Origin: a virus
Length of the DNA stretch: 64,000 nt
Reading direction: 5' to 3' (one strand)
Virus record (IMG/VR): IMGVR_UViG_3300025102_007089
Coordinates: 1 to 64,000 of that record
Part shown: in pieces, positions 39,581 through 49,520 of the stretch
Numbering within the stretch: the stretch's first letter is position 1
Layout: each line of letters opens with the position of its first letter
Position numbers and translations under genes: made by a program
The notes under the pieces: generated by a model
Seen by the model: only the letters and a program-made list of their open reading frames with translations
What the model was told of the DNA's origin: nothing
The model's database searches: none

Positions 39581-41018
39581 AGTTAAAAATAGGTATGGCG
39601 TACCTATCGAATGTTTGTGAATTATTTCTCGTTGTACCAGATAAAGCTAAAGTTAAAAATCCTGCTGAACTAAGTGTATTTATATTTCCGCTTGAATCTT
39701 TTGCTGTATATGTACTGCCATCGTGTTGATAACTGTTACTAACTTGATTAGGCGCACCAGTAAATACACCTTTTACAACGCTAGTAGCTTTAATAATGAA
39801 AGTAGTATCAACTGCACTTAAATTAACAAATGCTGAATCATGTTGTCTAGCAGATAAGTAGTAGACTTTAGAACCAGCAGTACCAAAATCAGGATTCTGA
39901 TTATTACCATATAAAAACTGCCCTCCGGTTAAATTAGGTACTCTAAAGTCTGTACCTCCCTCACCACCAGTATTATAATTAGTACCTATAGCATTATATA
40001 GATCACTATATTGACCTGTTTGTGAATAAACAGCGCCATCACATAAAACAAACCCGTGGGGAACAGCTCCAATAGCCCGAGCATGAGGTAGTATCGTACC
40101 AACTGGTACAAAATCAGCTCCAGTTAAGGATGTAGCTGTCATAGTATCAAAGAAAGTAGATTGAACATTTTCAACTATACCTTTACCATTAAGAGATAAA
40201 AATGGTGCTTCATAATTACCAGATACAGGTTTATTAACTAAAGAAATAGTACTATTATTAACATTGAAACTCTCCCCATCTACTGAGCATAGAGTTGTAT
40301 TAATTGTTTGTGTTTCTAAATTAACATTTAAACCGTCGCCAAATATATTTAAATCTAACGCACTAAATAAAACTGAAGAAGAATCAGCAGGGCCTGCAGC
40401 TAAACGATTCCCTTCAAATATTAATCCGGAGCCAATATTTACTTGAATTGGCTCTCCATTACCACCCGATAACCCAGCTGATAAAGCTGTATTTTTAATC
40501 TCTCTTTCAGTAATTGAGTTACTTACAGGTGTTAAAAATCCTCCCGATAGTTCAAAATAATCAGTACTAAAATTAACATCTATAGCTTGCCCGTTTCTTA
40601 CTAAAGCTTTACCAAAAGCTTCATTCATTAAATCATTACCATCTATAGAACTGAGTTTTATTGTAAGATGGTTACTACCATTAAATTCAATATTAGCATC
40701 ATCAGGCACGGCACCTATATAAGACCAACCAGAAAGAGCATTAGTATATTGTTCAGCTGATAAAGCATATAATTTATTATTTGCATAGCCAAAATCACCT
40801 ATTTGTGCACCAACATTACCACCTAATCCAGATTCAACATTAAAAGATCCAAAGTTTTTACTTCCTACAACATTACCACCTGAAAGAGCGCCATCCCCTA
40901 CAAATAGTCTCTTTGTATCAATAGTATAACCTACTTCTCCTTGATCTAAAACTACACGCTCTCTTTCAGAGTCGGTTCCTCGTCTTACTTTAAATTTTAC
41001 TATAGTAATATCTGCCAT
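39576..41018 (-). CDS. Tail fibre/collar protein, paralog of 38017-39567
   Basis: 480 residues. V-R-R-G-T-D-S-E-R-E-R-V-V-L-D-Q-G-E near 11-28 and D-T-K-R-L-F-V-G-D-G near 34 repeat the neighbour's N-terminal module with clear similarity; the collar reads V-P-V-G-T-I-L-P then V-P-H-G-F-V-L-C-D-G near 315. The shaft and tip differ, so the two proteins may present different receptor tips on a common base. Tandem duplication. Confidence 0.85.
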   Translation of the reverse strand: MADITIVKFKVRRGTDSERERVVLDQGEVGYTIDTKRLFVGDGALSGGNVVGSKNFGSFNVESGLGGNVGAQIGDFGYANNKLYALSAEQYTNALSGWSYIGAVPDDANIEFNGSNHLTIKLSSIDGNDLMNEAFGKALVRNGQAIDVNFSTDYFELSGGFLTPVSNSITEREIKNTALSAGLSGGNGEPIQVNIGSGLIFEGNRLAAGPADSSSVLFSALDLNIFGDGLNVNLETQTINTTLCSVDGESFNVNNSTISLVNKPVSGNYEAPFLSLNGKGIVENVQSTFFDTMTATSLTGADFVPVGTILPHARAIGAVPHGFVLCDGAVYSQTGQYSDLYNAIGTNYNTGGEGGTDFRVPNLTGGQFLYGNNQNPDFGTAGSKVYYLSARQHDSAFVNLSAVDTTFIIKATSVVKGVFTGAPNQVSNSYQHDGSTYTAKDSSGNINTLSSAGFLTLALSGTTRNNSQTFDRYAIPIFNY

Positions 41019-41025
41019 AATTTAA

Positions 41026-41652
41026 TTAACTTATTCGTTTCCATACATATACCCCATAATATGGAGGTATATTATTATGTGCTTGGTTATCACCAACAAA
41101 TGTTGTATCAGCTCTCAATTCTCTTGATGTATCAAAACCTGCACTATCTTTATTCGCACCATTCGTTCGTCCAAATCTATTTTTTCTTCCATGTACGTCA
41201 TGCTGGTGGCTAGGCATTTCATCTATTGTTAATTCATGCTTATACTCACCTTCAGTACCTACATTTTCAGCTTCAATAATTTGAACATTGCCGTTTTTAT
41301 CTGTACCAGTTCCAGCTCCTGCAAGAAAAAGTCCCTCAGAAACTAATTCCCATTCTGATCCAACCAATCTAGTACCAGGATTAACATTTTCAATTGATAA
41401 GAAAATACTATTAATTGGATATATTAAATCTAACAGTGTAGTATCTGTCGAAGATTTAAGCATAGTTACATTATGAATTGAAACATCGCTTGTCGAAATT
41501 TCTATACCTGTATAATTACCTTTACCGTCATATACACCATCAAAATCTTCAGTGAGATTATTACCACTTAAATGTATTAACGAAGTATACCTATCAGAAA
41601 TAAACTGATTAGTAAAATCAGCGCCTGTTGAGGTAGAAGGTGGTGTCGACAT
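41026..41652 (-). CDS. Short tail/baseplate protein with gp10-like C-terminus
   Basis: 208 residues. The final third carries T-I-D-E-M-P-S-H-Q-H-D-V-H-G near 145 and H-N-N-I-P-P-Y-Y-G-V-Y-V-W-K-R at the end, the P-S-H-x-H ... N-N-x-P-P-Y hallmark of phage tail-fibre/collar and gp10-type tips (metal-binding His). N-terminus is Ser/Thr-rich. Late promoter ACTAAATA 6 bases upstream. Confidence 0.8.
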   Translation of the reverse strand: MSTPPSTSTGADFTNQFISDRYTSLIHLSGNNLTEDFDGVYDGKGNYTGIEISTSDVSIHNVTMLKSSTDTTLLDLIYPINSIFLSIENVNPGTRLVGSEWELVSEGLFLAGAGTGTDKNGNVQIIEAENVGTEGEYKHELTIDEMPSHQHDVHGRKNRFGRTNGANKDSAGFDTSRELRADTTFVGDNQAHNNIPPYYGVYVWKRIS

Positions 41653-41658
41653 ATAATA

Positions 41659-41666
41659 TATTTAGT
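41659..41666 (-). promoter_or_regulatory. Late-like promoter ACTAAATA
   Basis: Minus-strand variant 6 bases before the ATG at 41652. Confidence 0.5.
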
Positions 41667-43715
41667 TTAGGATGTTAAAATGCTATCATAAATTGCTTTC
41701 TGTAATTCAAATAATTTAGAAAATACTCTATTTATTGAAAGATAATTAACACTTTCATTACTATGAAAGTAAAAATCACGTACATTAACGTCAATACTTT
41801 CAGGAAGCTTAGAATCTAATAATAACTCTGTACCGTAAAACTTTTTACCCTTAGGTATCTTAGTGAAACCGTTATATATATTGAGAGTATCTCTTAGGAT
41901 ATCCTGTATAAGGGTGTTTAAATTAATACCTATTCCAGTTTCACATATATTATCAAATAAAGTTTCATCAAAAAGACATTCTAAATCCTTTTTTACTAAA
42001 CTATCTGTTTTATCTTTTAATTTTGTGTAATATAATCTACCCACATTATGAAGATATAGTATCACTTCATTTTTTATTGAATCAACTAATACATTTTTAT
42101 ATGCTACTCTATTAGATTCAAGTAAATTTGTATTCCACTTCCATTGATTATTATCAAATAGATACTCTGTATTATCAAATAGTAAATCCGGAGGTAGATT
42201 TAAATCATTTCTATTTAAAACTGAAATAGTTGGATCAGGATTAGATAGTAAGCGTTGGGAAATATTAGAATTATCATTAATAGTAAATAAATTACTATCA
42301 AACTCTGAAAATATTACATCTAAATCAACTGTAGTATCAGTATCTCTATATATAAAGTAACCTACAGGTCTATTTTCTTTAAAAAATAGGTAATCAGGAG
42401 TAAAATAAAAAACAGTATTAGGAAATTCTGGAAAAGTAAGCGTACTTATAGCTCCACTTTTACTTATTTTTTGAGCATCATCTTTTTCTTTAAAAAGTGG
42501 GTAAAAGAACCCTGTTCTGTTATTATTTGTACCAAAAACTGTATAAGATGAATTAGTTTTTTTAGGTGATTTATATCTAAATTGATTATCGTAATTTATT
42601 CTAGTACTTTTTTGAGGATCAGGTATAATATTAGTTTCAAAATAATTTTCTAAATCAATTTTATAAATTAAAAATTCAGATACATTACTTACTGGCTTAG
42701 TTACTATTAAAAGTAAGTCGTCATGACCTCTTAATGCAATTTTTACATACTCTGGCTCATTTAAATCAGATAATTGTATAGTTTTCAACACCTCAGTCTC
42801 ATTTTTTAAGGATAACTCAATTAATATATCACCTGCATTATTAGAAACTAATGCTCCTTTATATTTTTTACTATAACCTATATTATTATTAACTAATTTA
42901 TTATCTGATACTTTTATTCTATCAATTAATTTAAGAGTTTGGCATGATCGGTATATACTTTCATCAAATATATTAACAAATGGTACAGAACTTTCTATAT
43001 CTAAAGAATATATTAAATGATTTGCTTTATCTACATAAATGTCTAAAAGTCTATTGTTGTTATCAAAAGTAACTAAGCTTAAATTTTTAATATCACTACC
43101 AAATGCACCTGAAAATGCTAGAGTTTTTGAATCTGTACTTATAGTATATATAAATCCATCTTCGTAAGTTTCAACAAAACTCTCCGTAGTGTTATCTAAT
43201 TCAAAAAGTTCAGGAAATGTATTTTTATCTGCACCAGCAAATGGATCAATTTGATAGGGCTCTTGTAAGTTCTTTATAGTAACCCTATCATCATTACGAC
43301 TATCTATTGTTGTTGATGATAATCCAAAAAATGCACATGAGCTTAAGTTATCACTACTAGTAGCCGAATTATATAAAGAAGGATTATATACTTGACTTAA
43401 ACTAAAAAGAGATAAATTATTTTCAAATAATGTTCTAAAGTTTCTCTTTAAAAAATCATTACTTAATATATTTCTAGGTGAATAATTTAAACTGCTAACT
43501 AAATTTGTAGTTGTTGATGTAACATTATTGTCGAATTCTCTCTTATCTAAAAAAGCAAAAGTAATAAAATTATTTTTAGCGCTTAGCGCTTGCGAGGTTT
43601 CAGTTTTAGTTCTACCGGTATACGCTTCACCTTCTTCTACATTAAAAAAGCCTTCATAATCTTTTCCATCTAATGTAAAAGCATTACCGTCAGTAAATTT
43701 ATAATAGGATATCAT
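41667..43715 (-). CDS. Large baseplate/tail-associated protein
   Basis: 682 residues. Beta-rich, Asn/Asp/Ser-rich with repeated Y-x-F/F-x-N strands and a repeat-like section (FDNNNRLLDIYVDKANHLI, I-E-L-S-L-K-N-E-T-E-V-L) reminiscent of a beta-propeller, followed by a helical C-terminal region. No catalytic motif. Coupled to the upstream gene by a 4-base overlap. Unrecognised family; structural role from location between collar and gp6 genes. Confidence 0.65.
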   Translation of the reverse strand: MISYYKFTDGNAFTLDGKDYEGFFNVEEGEAYTGRTKTETSQALSAKNNFITFAFLDKREFDNNVTSTTTNLVSSLNYSPRNILSNDFLKRNFRTLFENNLSLFSLSQVYNPSLYNSATSSDNLSSCAFFGLSSTTIDSRNDDRVTIKNLQEPYQIDPFAGADKNTFPELFELDNTTESFVETYEDGFIYTISTDSKTLAFSGAFGSDIKNLSLVTFDNNNRLLDIYVDKANHLIYSLDIESSVPFVNIFDESIYRSCQTLKLIDRIKVSDNKLVNNNIGYSKKYKGALVSNNAGDILIELSLKNETEVLKTIQLSDLNEPEYVKIALRGHDDLLLIVTKPVSNVSEFLIYKIDLENYFETNIIPDPQKSTRINYDNQFRYKSPKKTNSSYTVFGTNNNRTGFFYPLFKEKDDAQKISKSGAISTLTFPEFPNTVFYFTPDYLFFKENRPVGYFIYRDTDTTVDLDVIFSEFDSNLFTINDNSNISQRLLSNPDPTISVLNRNDLNLPPDLLFDNTEYLFDNNQWKWNTNLLESNRVAYKNVLVDSIKNEVILYLHNVGRLYYTKLKDKTDSLVKKDLECLFDETLFDNICETGIGINLNTLIQDILRDTLNIYNGFTKIPKGKKFYGTELLLDSKLPESIDVNVRDFYFHSNESVNYLSINRVFSKLFELQKAIYDSILTS

Positions 43716-46030
43716 AGGTAGTTCTTAAAGTTTAGCTTGTTAATTACAGTAGTAGCGGGTAAGTCTTTTGATAACACGGCTATTAAATTATCTTTAACAT
43801 CATTTAAAATATCAGTGTTACTTATATTTAAATTATTAACATTTATATCAACTACATTTGATTTTGACTTTAAGTTTGTAGCGAGTGTATTAAGCACCTC
43901 AATATTATCAGTATAATTCTTCATACCGCAAGGTAAACTTACAATTAAATCGTCAATCTTAGTTATAGCTCTACTAAAAACAGTTAGTAGTTCATCTTCT
44001 TGTGAAAGAGGCTTAAGAGATAAAAATATATTAGTAAGAGTATCAAGTCTATCTAAAGAAGCTCTTAATATATCACCTTTAAATTCACTGCTTTCTAACT
44101 TTATATTACCAAAAATAATTTGTTTATTCGAATATCTAAAGCTGTTAGTATTAAAAGAAAATATTTTTACTGAATTTAAATATACATTACCCTTACCTAT
44201 TTGATTATTAAATGAAACTACTAAATCATTATCATTAGTTTCAGTCAAGGTATGGTCTGTATTAAAAAATTCGTATGTTTCATTAGCATTATCAAAAAAA
44301 GTAAAGTTTAACGATAAATTATTTTTACTTTTAACTATACTAAAACCTGCTTCAATTTCATTAAAATGTGAAAAAACTTTAAAATCTTTATCAAAAAACT
44401 TAAACGCGATGGCGTAACCACCATTATTATTAATATCTTTATAATATGTAGGTGTTTCTCTTTCCGCTTTAGGTAAATCGCAAAATCTTACCCGTATATC
44501 TTCTTTTACTTTATCTATATCTATTCTCTCGTAAGTATATTCTTTTTTAGGTTCGAAGGTTAAGTCACTTTTTTTATCAAAGAAGAATTCTTTTTTAACA
44601 TCATTTTTTAGAGCAGTATTATCGTTAATAAGTTTTTCAATAGCATCTAAGTAGGTAACTTGATATATCGGCTTACCGTTTAGCGCATCTTCTTTAGTAG
44701 TGTAATCAGGATAATAATATCTATCAACCCATAATCCCTCTTCTCCTGGAGCTCCTGATAACCAAGTACACAAATATTGCTCTTCTGTATCAGGCATATT
44801 TTTTATTTTTTTATAAACACGATCAGAAAAATATGGATATGGGTAAGCAAATGACCCACTCTCTGTAAACTTTGTATCATTAATGTTAAGCTTTGTAAAT
44901 GGATCTAATGATGATGGTGCTGTAAAAATATTTGTACCTGGGGTAAATTTATAATTTATATTATAAGTTACATAGTTAAGCTCTAATGTAGAATCTCTTT
45001 CAGATGGAATATCGTTAAATATACTAGTATAGTTTCTAATTTTTCTAGCAAAAACAGCATTATCTTCTGAACTAATTAAACTATTAGATGAAGTAAAGGT
45101 GTCAAAGTTATCACTTATGTTTTTAAGATTTAATATATTAAAGCTATTTTGTGATAAATTACCAGACTTGTAAAATAGATAATTAGAATCTAAATTAAAG
45201 GCGCTTCTATCATTATTAATAAGATAATCTGTATCAGTATACTCTACAAACGATGTGTCTAGAGGATCTGATATAGTAGTAGAAAGATTAAACGTAATTT
45301 TAGCTGATATAGAGTTTATAAAAAACTCATTTGTATTTTTATCTGAAATATCTTCACCTATTAATTTAGTATCTTCAGGTTTTATAGCATACTTTTTATT
45401 ATTCTTTCTAGTAAAAAAAGCTAAAAACTGATTATTGCTATGCTTAGTTAATATGTACTCTATTTTTTTACCTTCCTCGGTTAAAGTATTTTCTGCTGCA
45501 AAAAATACTTCTATCTTACCATCCACTTCTTCGTTATCTGAACCTACTAAATAATATCTTATGTTATTATCTACGTAAGATAAAGTACAGTAAAAATCAT
45601 CTATAAACTCAACTAAAAATAATTCCTTAGAAGAGGTTTGAAAGTTAGTAATACCAGTAGCTCCATAATTTTGATAGTTGTTATAGTTAAGTGTATCCTT
45701 AAAAAACTCTCTCTTAATCTCTTTTACAAATTTTAAAAAAGTACCCTTCTTTCCTGGTAGGCGTGAAAAATTTAGCGATGTATAAATACTCGGTGGTTTT
45801 ATATTTGTAGAGTTAAATTTAACAATTTTAGTTAAATCTGTTCTTTTTGTAAGATAAAAATTACTAAAGTTTTTATTTTTAAAATCTCTTGAACCAGATA
45901 GAGCATCAATAAAGTTAAACGAATAACCACCTGCGTATGTTCTAGAAAATTGTTCTAGATTTAAAGAATCTATGCATAAAGAACCCTCATTGAATTTAAG
46001 GGTACTTAAACTAGGAATACGACTACTCAT
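43712..46030 (-). CDS. Large tail/baseplate protein with jelly-roll-like C-terminal region
   Basis: 772 residues. The N-terminal half is Asn/Tyr/Phe-rich without a known domain. Around residues 590-690 the pattern G-G-Y-A-I-A-F-K-F-F ... I-F-S-F-N-T-N-S-F-R-Y-S-N-K-Q-I-I-F-G-N-I resembles a LamG/concanavalin-type beta sandwich. A helical tail follows (K-S-N-V-V-D-I-N-V-N-N-L). CTTAAATA lies 9 bases upstream, a weak late promoter. Structural, perhaps adhesive; not recognised. Confidence 0.65.
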   Translation of the reverse strand: MSSRIPSLSTLKFNEGSLCIDSLNLEQFSRTYAGGYSFNFIDALSGSRDFKNKNFSNFYLTKRTDLTKIVKFNSTNIKPPSIYTSLNFSRLPGKKGTFLKFVKEIKREFFKDTLNYNNYQNYGATGITNFQTSSKELFLVEFIDDFYCTLSYVDNNIRYYLVGSDNEEVDGKIEVFFAAENTLTEEGKKIEYILTKHSNNQFLAFFTRKNNKKYAIKPEDTKLIGEDISDKNTNEFFINSISAKITFNLSTTISDPLDTSFVEYTDTDYLINNDRSAFNLDSNYLFYKSGNLSQNSFNILNLKNISDNFDTFTSSNSLISSEDNAVFARKIRNYTSIFNDIPSERDSTLELNYVTYNINYKFTPGTNIFTAPSSLDPFTKLNINDTKFTESGSFAYPYPYFSDRVYKKIKNMPDTEEQYLCTWLSGAPGEEGLWVDRYYYPDYTTKEDALNGKPIYQVTYLDAIEKLINDNTALKNDVKKEFFFDKKSDLTFEPKKEYTYERIDIDKVKEDIRVRFCDLPKAERETPTYYKDINNNGGYAIAFKFFDKDFKVFSHFNEIEAGFSIVKSKNNLSLNFTFFDNANETYEFFNTDHTLTETNDNDLVVSFNNQIGKGNVYLNSVKIFSFNTNSFRYSNKQIIFGNIKLESSEFKGDILRASLDRLDTLTNIFLSLKPLSQEDELLTVFSRAITKIDDLIVSLPCGMKNYTDNIEVLNTLATNLKSKSNVVDINVNNLNISNTDILNDVKDNLIAVLSKDLPATTVINKLNFKNYL

Positions 46031-46060
46031 TTACATATATATTTAAGCTGTAAATTAAAT

Positions 46061-46699
46061 TCACTTTACAATTTTTATAATATCATCTTCCTTATCAATA
46101 ATTACATCACCACCACCTTCTTCTGCTTTTTCGAAGTTTTTACCTACATCATTTACAATAAAAGATATTTCTTCATCTCCTTCTGTTTGGTTATTAACTT
46201 CTAAAACATAATCATCAACCTCACCTCTAAATACAAAATTTGAAGAGTAATTTACATCTTGTAATATATTACTGTCTATTAATTCTAAGTCACCAATATT
46301 TTCATAGTAACCTTCAGTTCTTACTTTTATAGGGTATGTTATTTCGGTAATATTCCCATTTATATACTGAATACCTATTTTTAAATCCATGGATTTTATT
46401 AACGCAGTAGCAGAAGGTTTGTAGACATGTTTGTATGTTTTAGATAAAAATACTGGTGCTAACCCTTTAGTAATTTCATCAAAAATACTATCAGTTCTAT
46501 AAGTTCTAAAGGTAGTCAATTCAGGTTCTTCAATATCAGTACCATCACCCCAATCAATACTTATATACGAGGGAAAAATATTTTTATAGATGTTTACAAT
46601 ATCTAAACTTACTTCAGTTAAATCAAATAAATTTAACTGCTCACCTGTTGCAGTTAGTGCAGATTGCGATGTAGATAATGCAAGAGAAAACGTATTCAT
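46061..46699 (-). CDS. PKD-like structural protein
   Basis: 212 residues. Y-I-S-I-D-W-G-D-G-T near 47 and K-T-Y-K-H-V-Y-K-P near 92 are the W-G-D-G and Y-x-H/Y motifs of the PKD beta sandwich. The second half is strand-rich and acidic at its end. Overlaps the upstream gene by 4 bases. Part of the baseplate/fibre operon; likely an accessory structural subunit. Confidence 0.7.
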   Translation of the reverse strand: MNTFSLALSTSQSALTATGEQLNLFDLTEVSLDIVNIYKNIFPSYISIDWGDGTDIEEPELTTFRTYRTDSIFDEITKGLAPVFLSKTYKHVYKPSATALIKSMDLKIGIQYINGNITEITYPIKVRTEGYYENIGDLELIDSNILQDVNYSSNFVFRGEVDDYVLEVNNQTEGDEEISFIVNDVGKNFEKAEEGGGDVIIDKEDDIIKIVK

Positions 46700-49506
46700 A
46701 ATATAAGTGAGTTGCTTTCACTTCCCGGAGGAACTGAACTAATGTTAAAGTTAAAAGATGTTAAGGTTCTAGATATGTTTTCAAAGGTATAAGTCTTATT
46801 ATCATATACAGCTCGTAAATTTTCATCTCTCATAAACAATACATTATCGTTAGAGTCTATATTAACTATATAATTTACTAGCAGTGGCGACTTATTTTGA
46901 TCTTTTAACAGGTAACTAATATTAAACATATCAATATCACTACGATATGAAATAACAGGTGTATCTGCTTCATTGTATCTAATATCTATTCCCGATAAAA
47001 CAAAAAGATTTCTTCGTTCAACTAATTCAGAAGTACTTTTTGGAAATATTTTATTTGTCTTTTTATCAGTATAGCTATATTTGTAAATTTCTGGATATAC
47101 AGATAACGCTTTTGTATCTGTACTGTTTGATAAAGATTTTAATTGATAGTAGTATACGCTATTATTAGTTGAATATCTATTACTAATCTTATCAAAACTA
47201 TCAGTATTAATTGAAAGTGAAATATTATTAGTAAACGGGTCAACATATTTATTGTTTTCAAATCTTAAAGGCTCAATAACAAAAAATGAACTAGTCTCAA
47301 TAAACAATGTATCATATAATAGATCAAAATTAACAACTCTACTACTTAAATCATTTTTAATATTAGGCGAATGCTTTGAACTTAAGTAGTTAACAGCAGT
47401 AAATAAATGGGAACCAACATTTGTTGATTTGTTATTAACAAATATTTGACCTGATAATTTTTCTGCATTATATCTACCTTCTTTAGATGATATGTCTGAT
47501 AAAAGAATTGAAGGTTCTAGAACTGTACTATCATAAAAATATTCTTCTTTTTGTGGTGAATAATCAAACAATAATGTATCAGTAAATTTACCTCCTTCCA
47601 TTCTAGTAAAGTCATCTTGTATACCAGATAAAAAGTAGTTAACAAAAAACGTACCTGATGTTGTAGGTACAGCACTATCGCAGAGTGCTCGCTGCAGCGT
47701 GTTCCAGTTTGTAGGGTTATATCGACCGCTTACCCCAGCTATACCAGCATCAATTAACTCAGAATAATAATATTGTAATCCACTATCAAAAGCAGCGCTT
47801 AAATCCGATGATCTCGGTTCCGGTAAAAACTCATCACACCTTTTCATGAAAAAGGCACCATCTTTAACGCTAGCTGTCTCTACATTATTATCGATTATAT
47901 CAGTATTATTAGTAGTAGGCTTTATTAGTTCTTCATAGGGGGCAAAATATCTAAAGAATATATTATAAGCTGAACTTGGTAACTGTGGTGAGTTGTCGCC
48001 TATAGTAGTTAATCCATTTGTAAAAGAAGTAATCCCTGACCTCTTTGTTTCTAAAAATGTTGTTTTATCAGTTACTGAATAATCAAAACTAAATTCAGAA
48101 TCAAAAAGAGAATCATAGAATTGATAACCATTTAAAACTAAATTAAGAATTTTTTTAGTTTCAATAGTAGTTAGATTTTCTCTAAATAAATTATCGTCTT
48201 TTACTAGTCCAAAAGTATTACTATATATGTCAGTTTTGCTATCAAAAATATATCCTTTATTAAAAAGAAACGACATGTCTGCATCTTCATCTCTCTCAAA
48301 AAAAGTTGAACTATATCCAAGATAAGAAGTATCGTCTTTATCAGTTAGTGGCTGTAATTTAGCTAATCCACTAGTAAGATTTTTTACAAATTCTGCTGGT
48401 TCAATATTAAAGACAAGAATATTTTGATTATTGGTATATATACTTGGATCGGGAAAAATATATAAACTATCTGGCTCATATGATTCTTTAAACCCAAACT
48501 CTATAGCGTTGGCTTGTATTACATTAATTCCAGTTTTAGTAGGTTTAAAGAAGCCGGCCTCTCTTTCAGTTTCAATAGAGTTAGCAAACACCGACGCAGT
48601 AGTAGGGTAATCTTGATTTAAAAAATTACGGTAAGGCGCTTCTGCTTCTATTAATTTTTCATATACAAACTCACCTGTACTATTAGAAGATATATAGTAA
48701 AAATCTGTACCAATATATTTTTCAGTTAAATCTTTTTTATTTTTAAAAAGTTCATTTACTTCTAATATATCTCTTAACTCATCTCCTAACCCTTGAAAAA
48801 CTTCTTCTATTAATTTTGTATTATTACTTAGAAATATATTATCAGTAGGGAGCTCACTAGGATCATAGCTTTTAAAATGCTTACCATACTCTTCTACATC
48901 TGGCTCTTGATTAAAATAAGAAGTAAAAGTATCAAAATACTCAGTTAGATCGACTTGTATATTACTTTTTATAGTTTCTATATCGTAAGTAAATTTAGCA
49001 TCTTCTCTATTTTCTAAAAAATCTAATATTATCTCAGTAGATCTTTTTTTAATGTTAAAATTACTACCCTTAGTCTTATACTTAATAGCTACATTTTGTA
49101 AATTTTCTCTTTCACCTTTATAGTAACTAGCTACTTCTCTAAGTTTTTTACTATAGAACGAAATAGCAATAGATAAATCATTCGGATCATTAAAATCAAT
49201 TACTGATAAAAACTTTTTCTCTGTTTCATTACTATAAAAAATTGAAAGTTCTTTTAAGAAGTCTCTATATCTATCTATAATTATTTTTTTATTATCTGCA
49301 CTCTTATCGTTAGTGGCTCTATTCCAATTATTAAGATAATGCGTATAGTAATTCTGTAAGGTATCCGGTTCAAACGAAACCTTAACAACTTTCATAAAAT
49401 CTATAAAAGATAAAGCTTGATTTCTATCTAACGCATTTTCCCTCTCAACATTAGGATTAGTAATAGATTGAGGTACTGGCGGAAATCCTTTCTGAACACT
49501 TTCCAT
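46696..49506 (-). CDS. Large baseplate-associated protein (936 aa)
   Basis: 936 residues. The N-terminal ~200 residues are helical (NALDRNQALSFIDFMKVVKV), the remainder is Asn/Ser/Tyr-rich beta with many Y-x-N/F-x-N segments. No enzymatic motif. Size and place downstream of gp6 are those of gp7, gp8 and gp10 in T4, but no sequence signature lets me choose between them. Late promoter AATAAATA is 6 bases upstream, overlapping the upstream stop. Confidence 0.65.
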   Translation of the reverse strand: MESVQKGFPPVPQSITNPNVERENALDRNQALSFIDFMKVVKVSFEPDTLQNYYTHYLNNWNRATNDKSADNKKIIIDRYRDFLKELSIFYSNETEKKFLSVIDFNDPNDLSIAISFYSKKLREVASYYKGERENLQNVAIKYKTKGSNFNIKKRSTEIILDFLENREDAKFTYDIETIKSNIQVDLTEYFDTFTSYFNQEPDVEEYGKHFKSYDPSELPTDNIFLSNNTKLIEEVFQGLGDELRDILEVNELFKNKKDLTEKYIGTDFYYISSNSTGEFVYEKLIEAEAPYRNFLNQDYPTTASVFANSIETEREAGFFKPTKTGINVIQANAIEFGFKESYEPDSLYIFPDPSIYTNNQNILVFNIEPAEFVKNLTSGLAKLQPLTDKDDTSYLGYSSTFFERDEDADMSFLFNKGYIFDSKTDIYSNTFGLVKDDNLFRENLTTIETKKILNLVLNGYQFYDSLFDSEFSFDYSVTDKTTFLETKRSGITSFTNGLTTIGDNSPQLPSSAYNIFFRYFAPYEELIKPTTNNTDIIDNNVETASVKDGAFFMKRCDEFLPEPRSSDLSAAFDSGLQYYYSELIDAGIAGVSGRYNPTNWNTLQRALCDSAVPTTSGTFFVNYFLSGIQDDFTRMEGGKFTDTLLFDYSPQKEEYFYDSTVLEPSILLSDISSKEGRYNAEKLSGQIFVNNKSTNVGSHLFTAVNYLSSKHSPNIKNDLSSRVVNFDLLYDTLFIETSSFFVIEPLRFENNKYVDPFTNNISLSINTDSFDKISNRYSTNNSVYYYQLKSLSNSTDTKALSVYPEIYKYSYTDKKTNKIFPKSTSELVERRNLFVLSGIDIRYNEADTPVISYRSDIDMFNISYLLKDQNKSPLLVNYIVNIDSNDNVLFMRDENLRAVYDNKTYTFENISRTLTSFNFNISSVPPGSESNSLIL

Positions 49507-49512
49507 TTAATA

Positions 49513-49520
49513 TATTTATT
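49513..49520 (-). promoter_or_regulatory. Late promoter AATAAATA
   Basis: Minus-strand element 6 bases before the ATG at 49506; overlaps the stop of the upstream gene. Confidence 0.65.

Noticed and set aside
39179-39586. Open frame antisense to the tail fibre N-terminus
   Set aside because: Shadow of the fibre gene; hydrophobic composition without domain and no promoter.
38017-41018. Diversity-generating retroelement target
   Set aside because: The N-terminal module resembles Mtd but no reverse transcriptase, template repeat or C-type lectin tip is visible.
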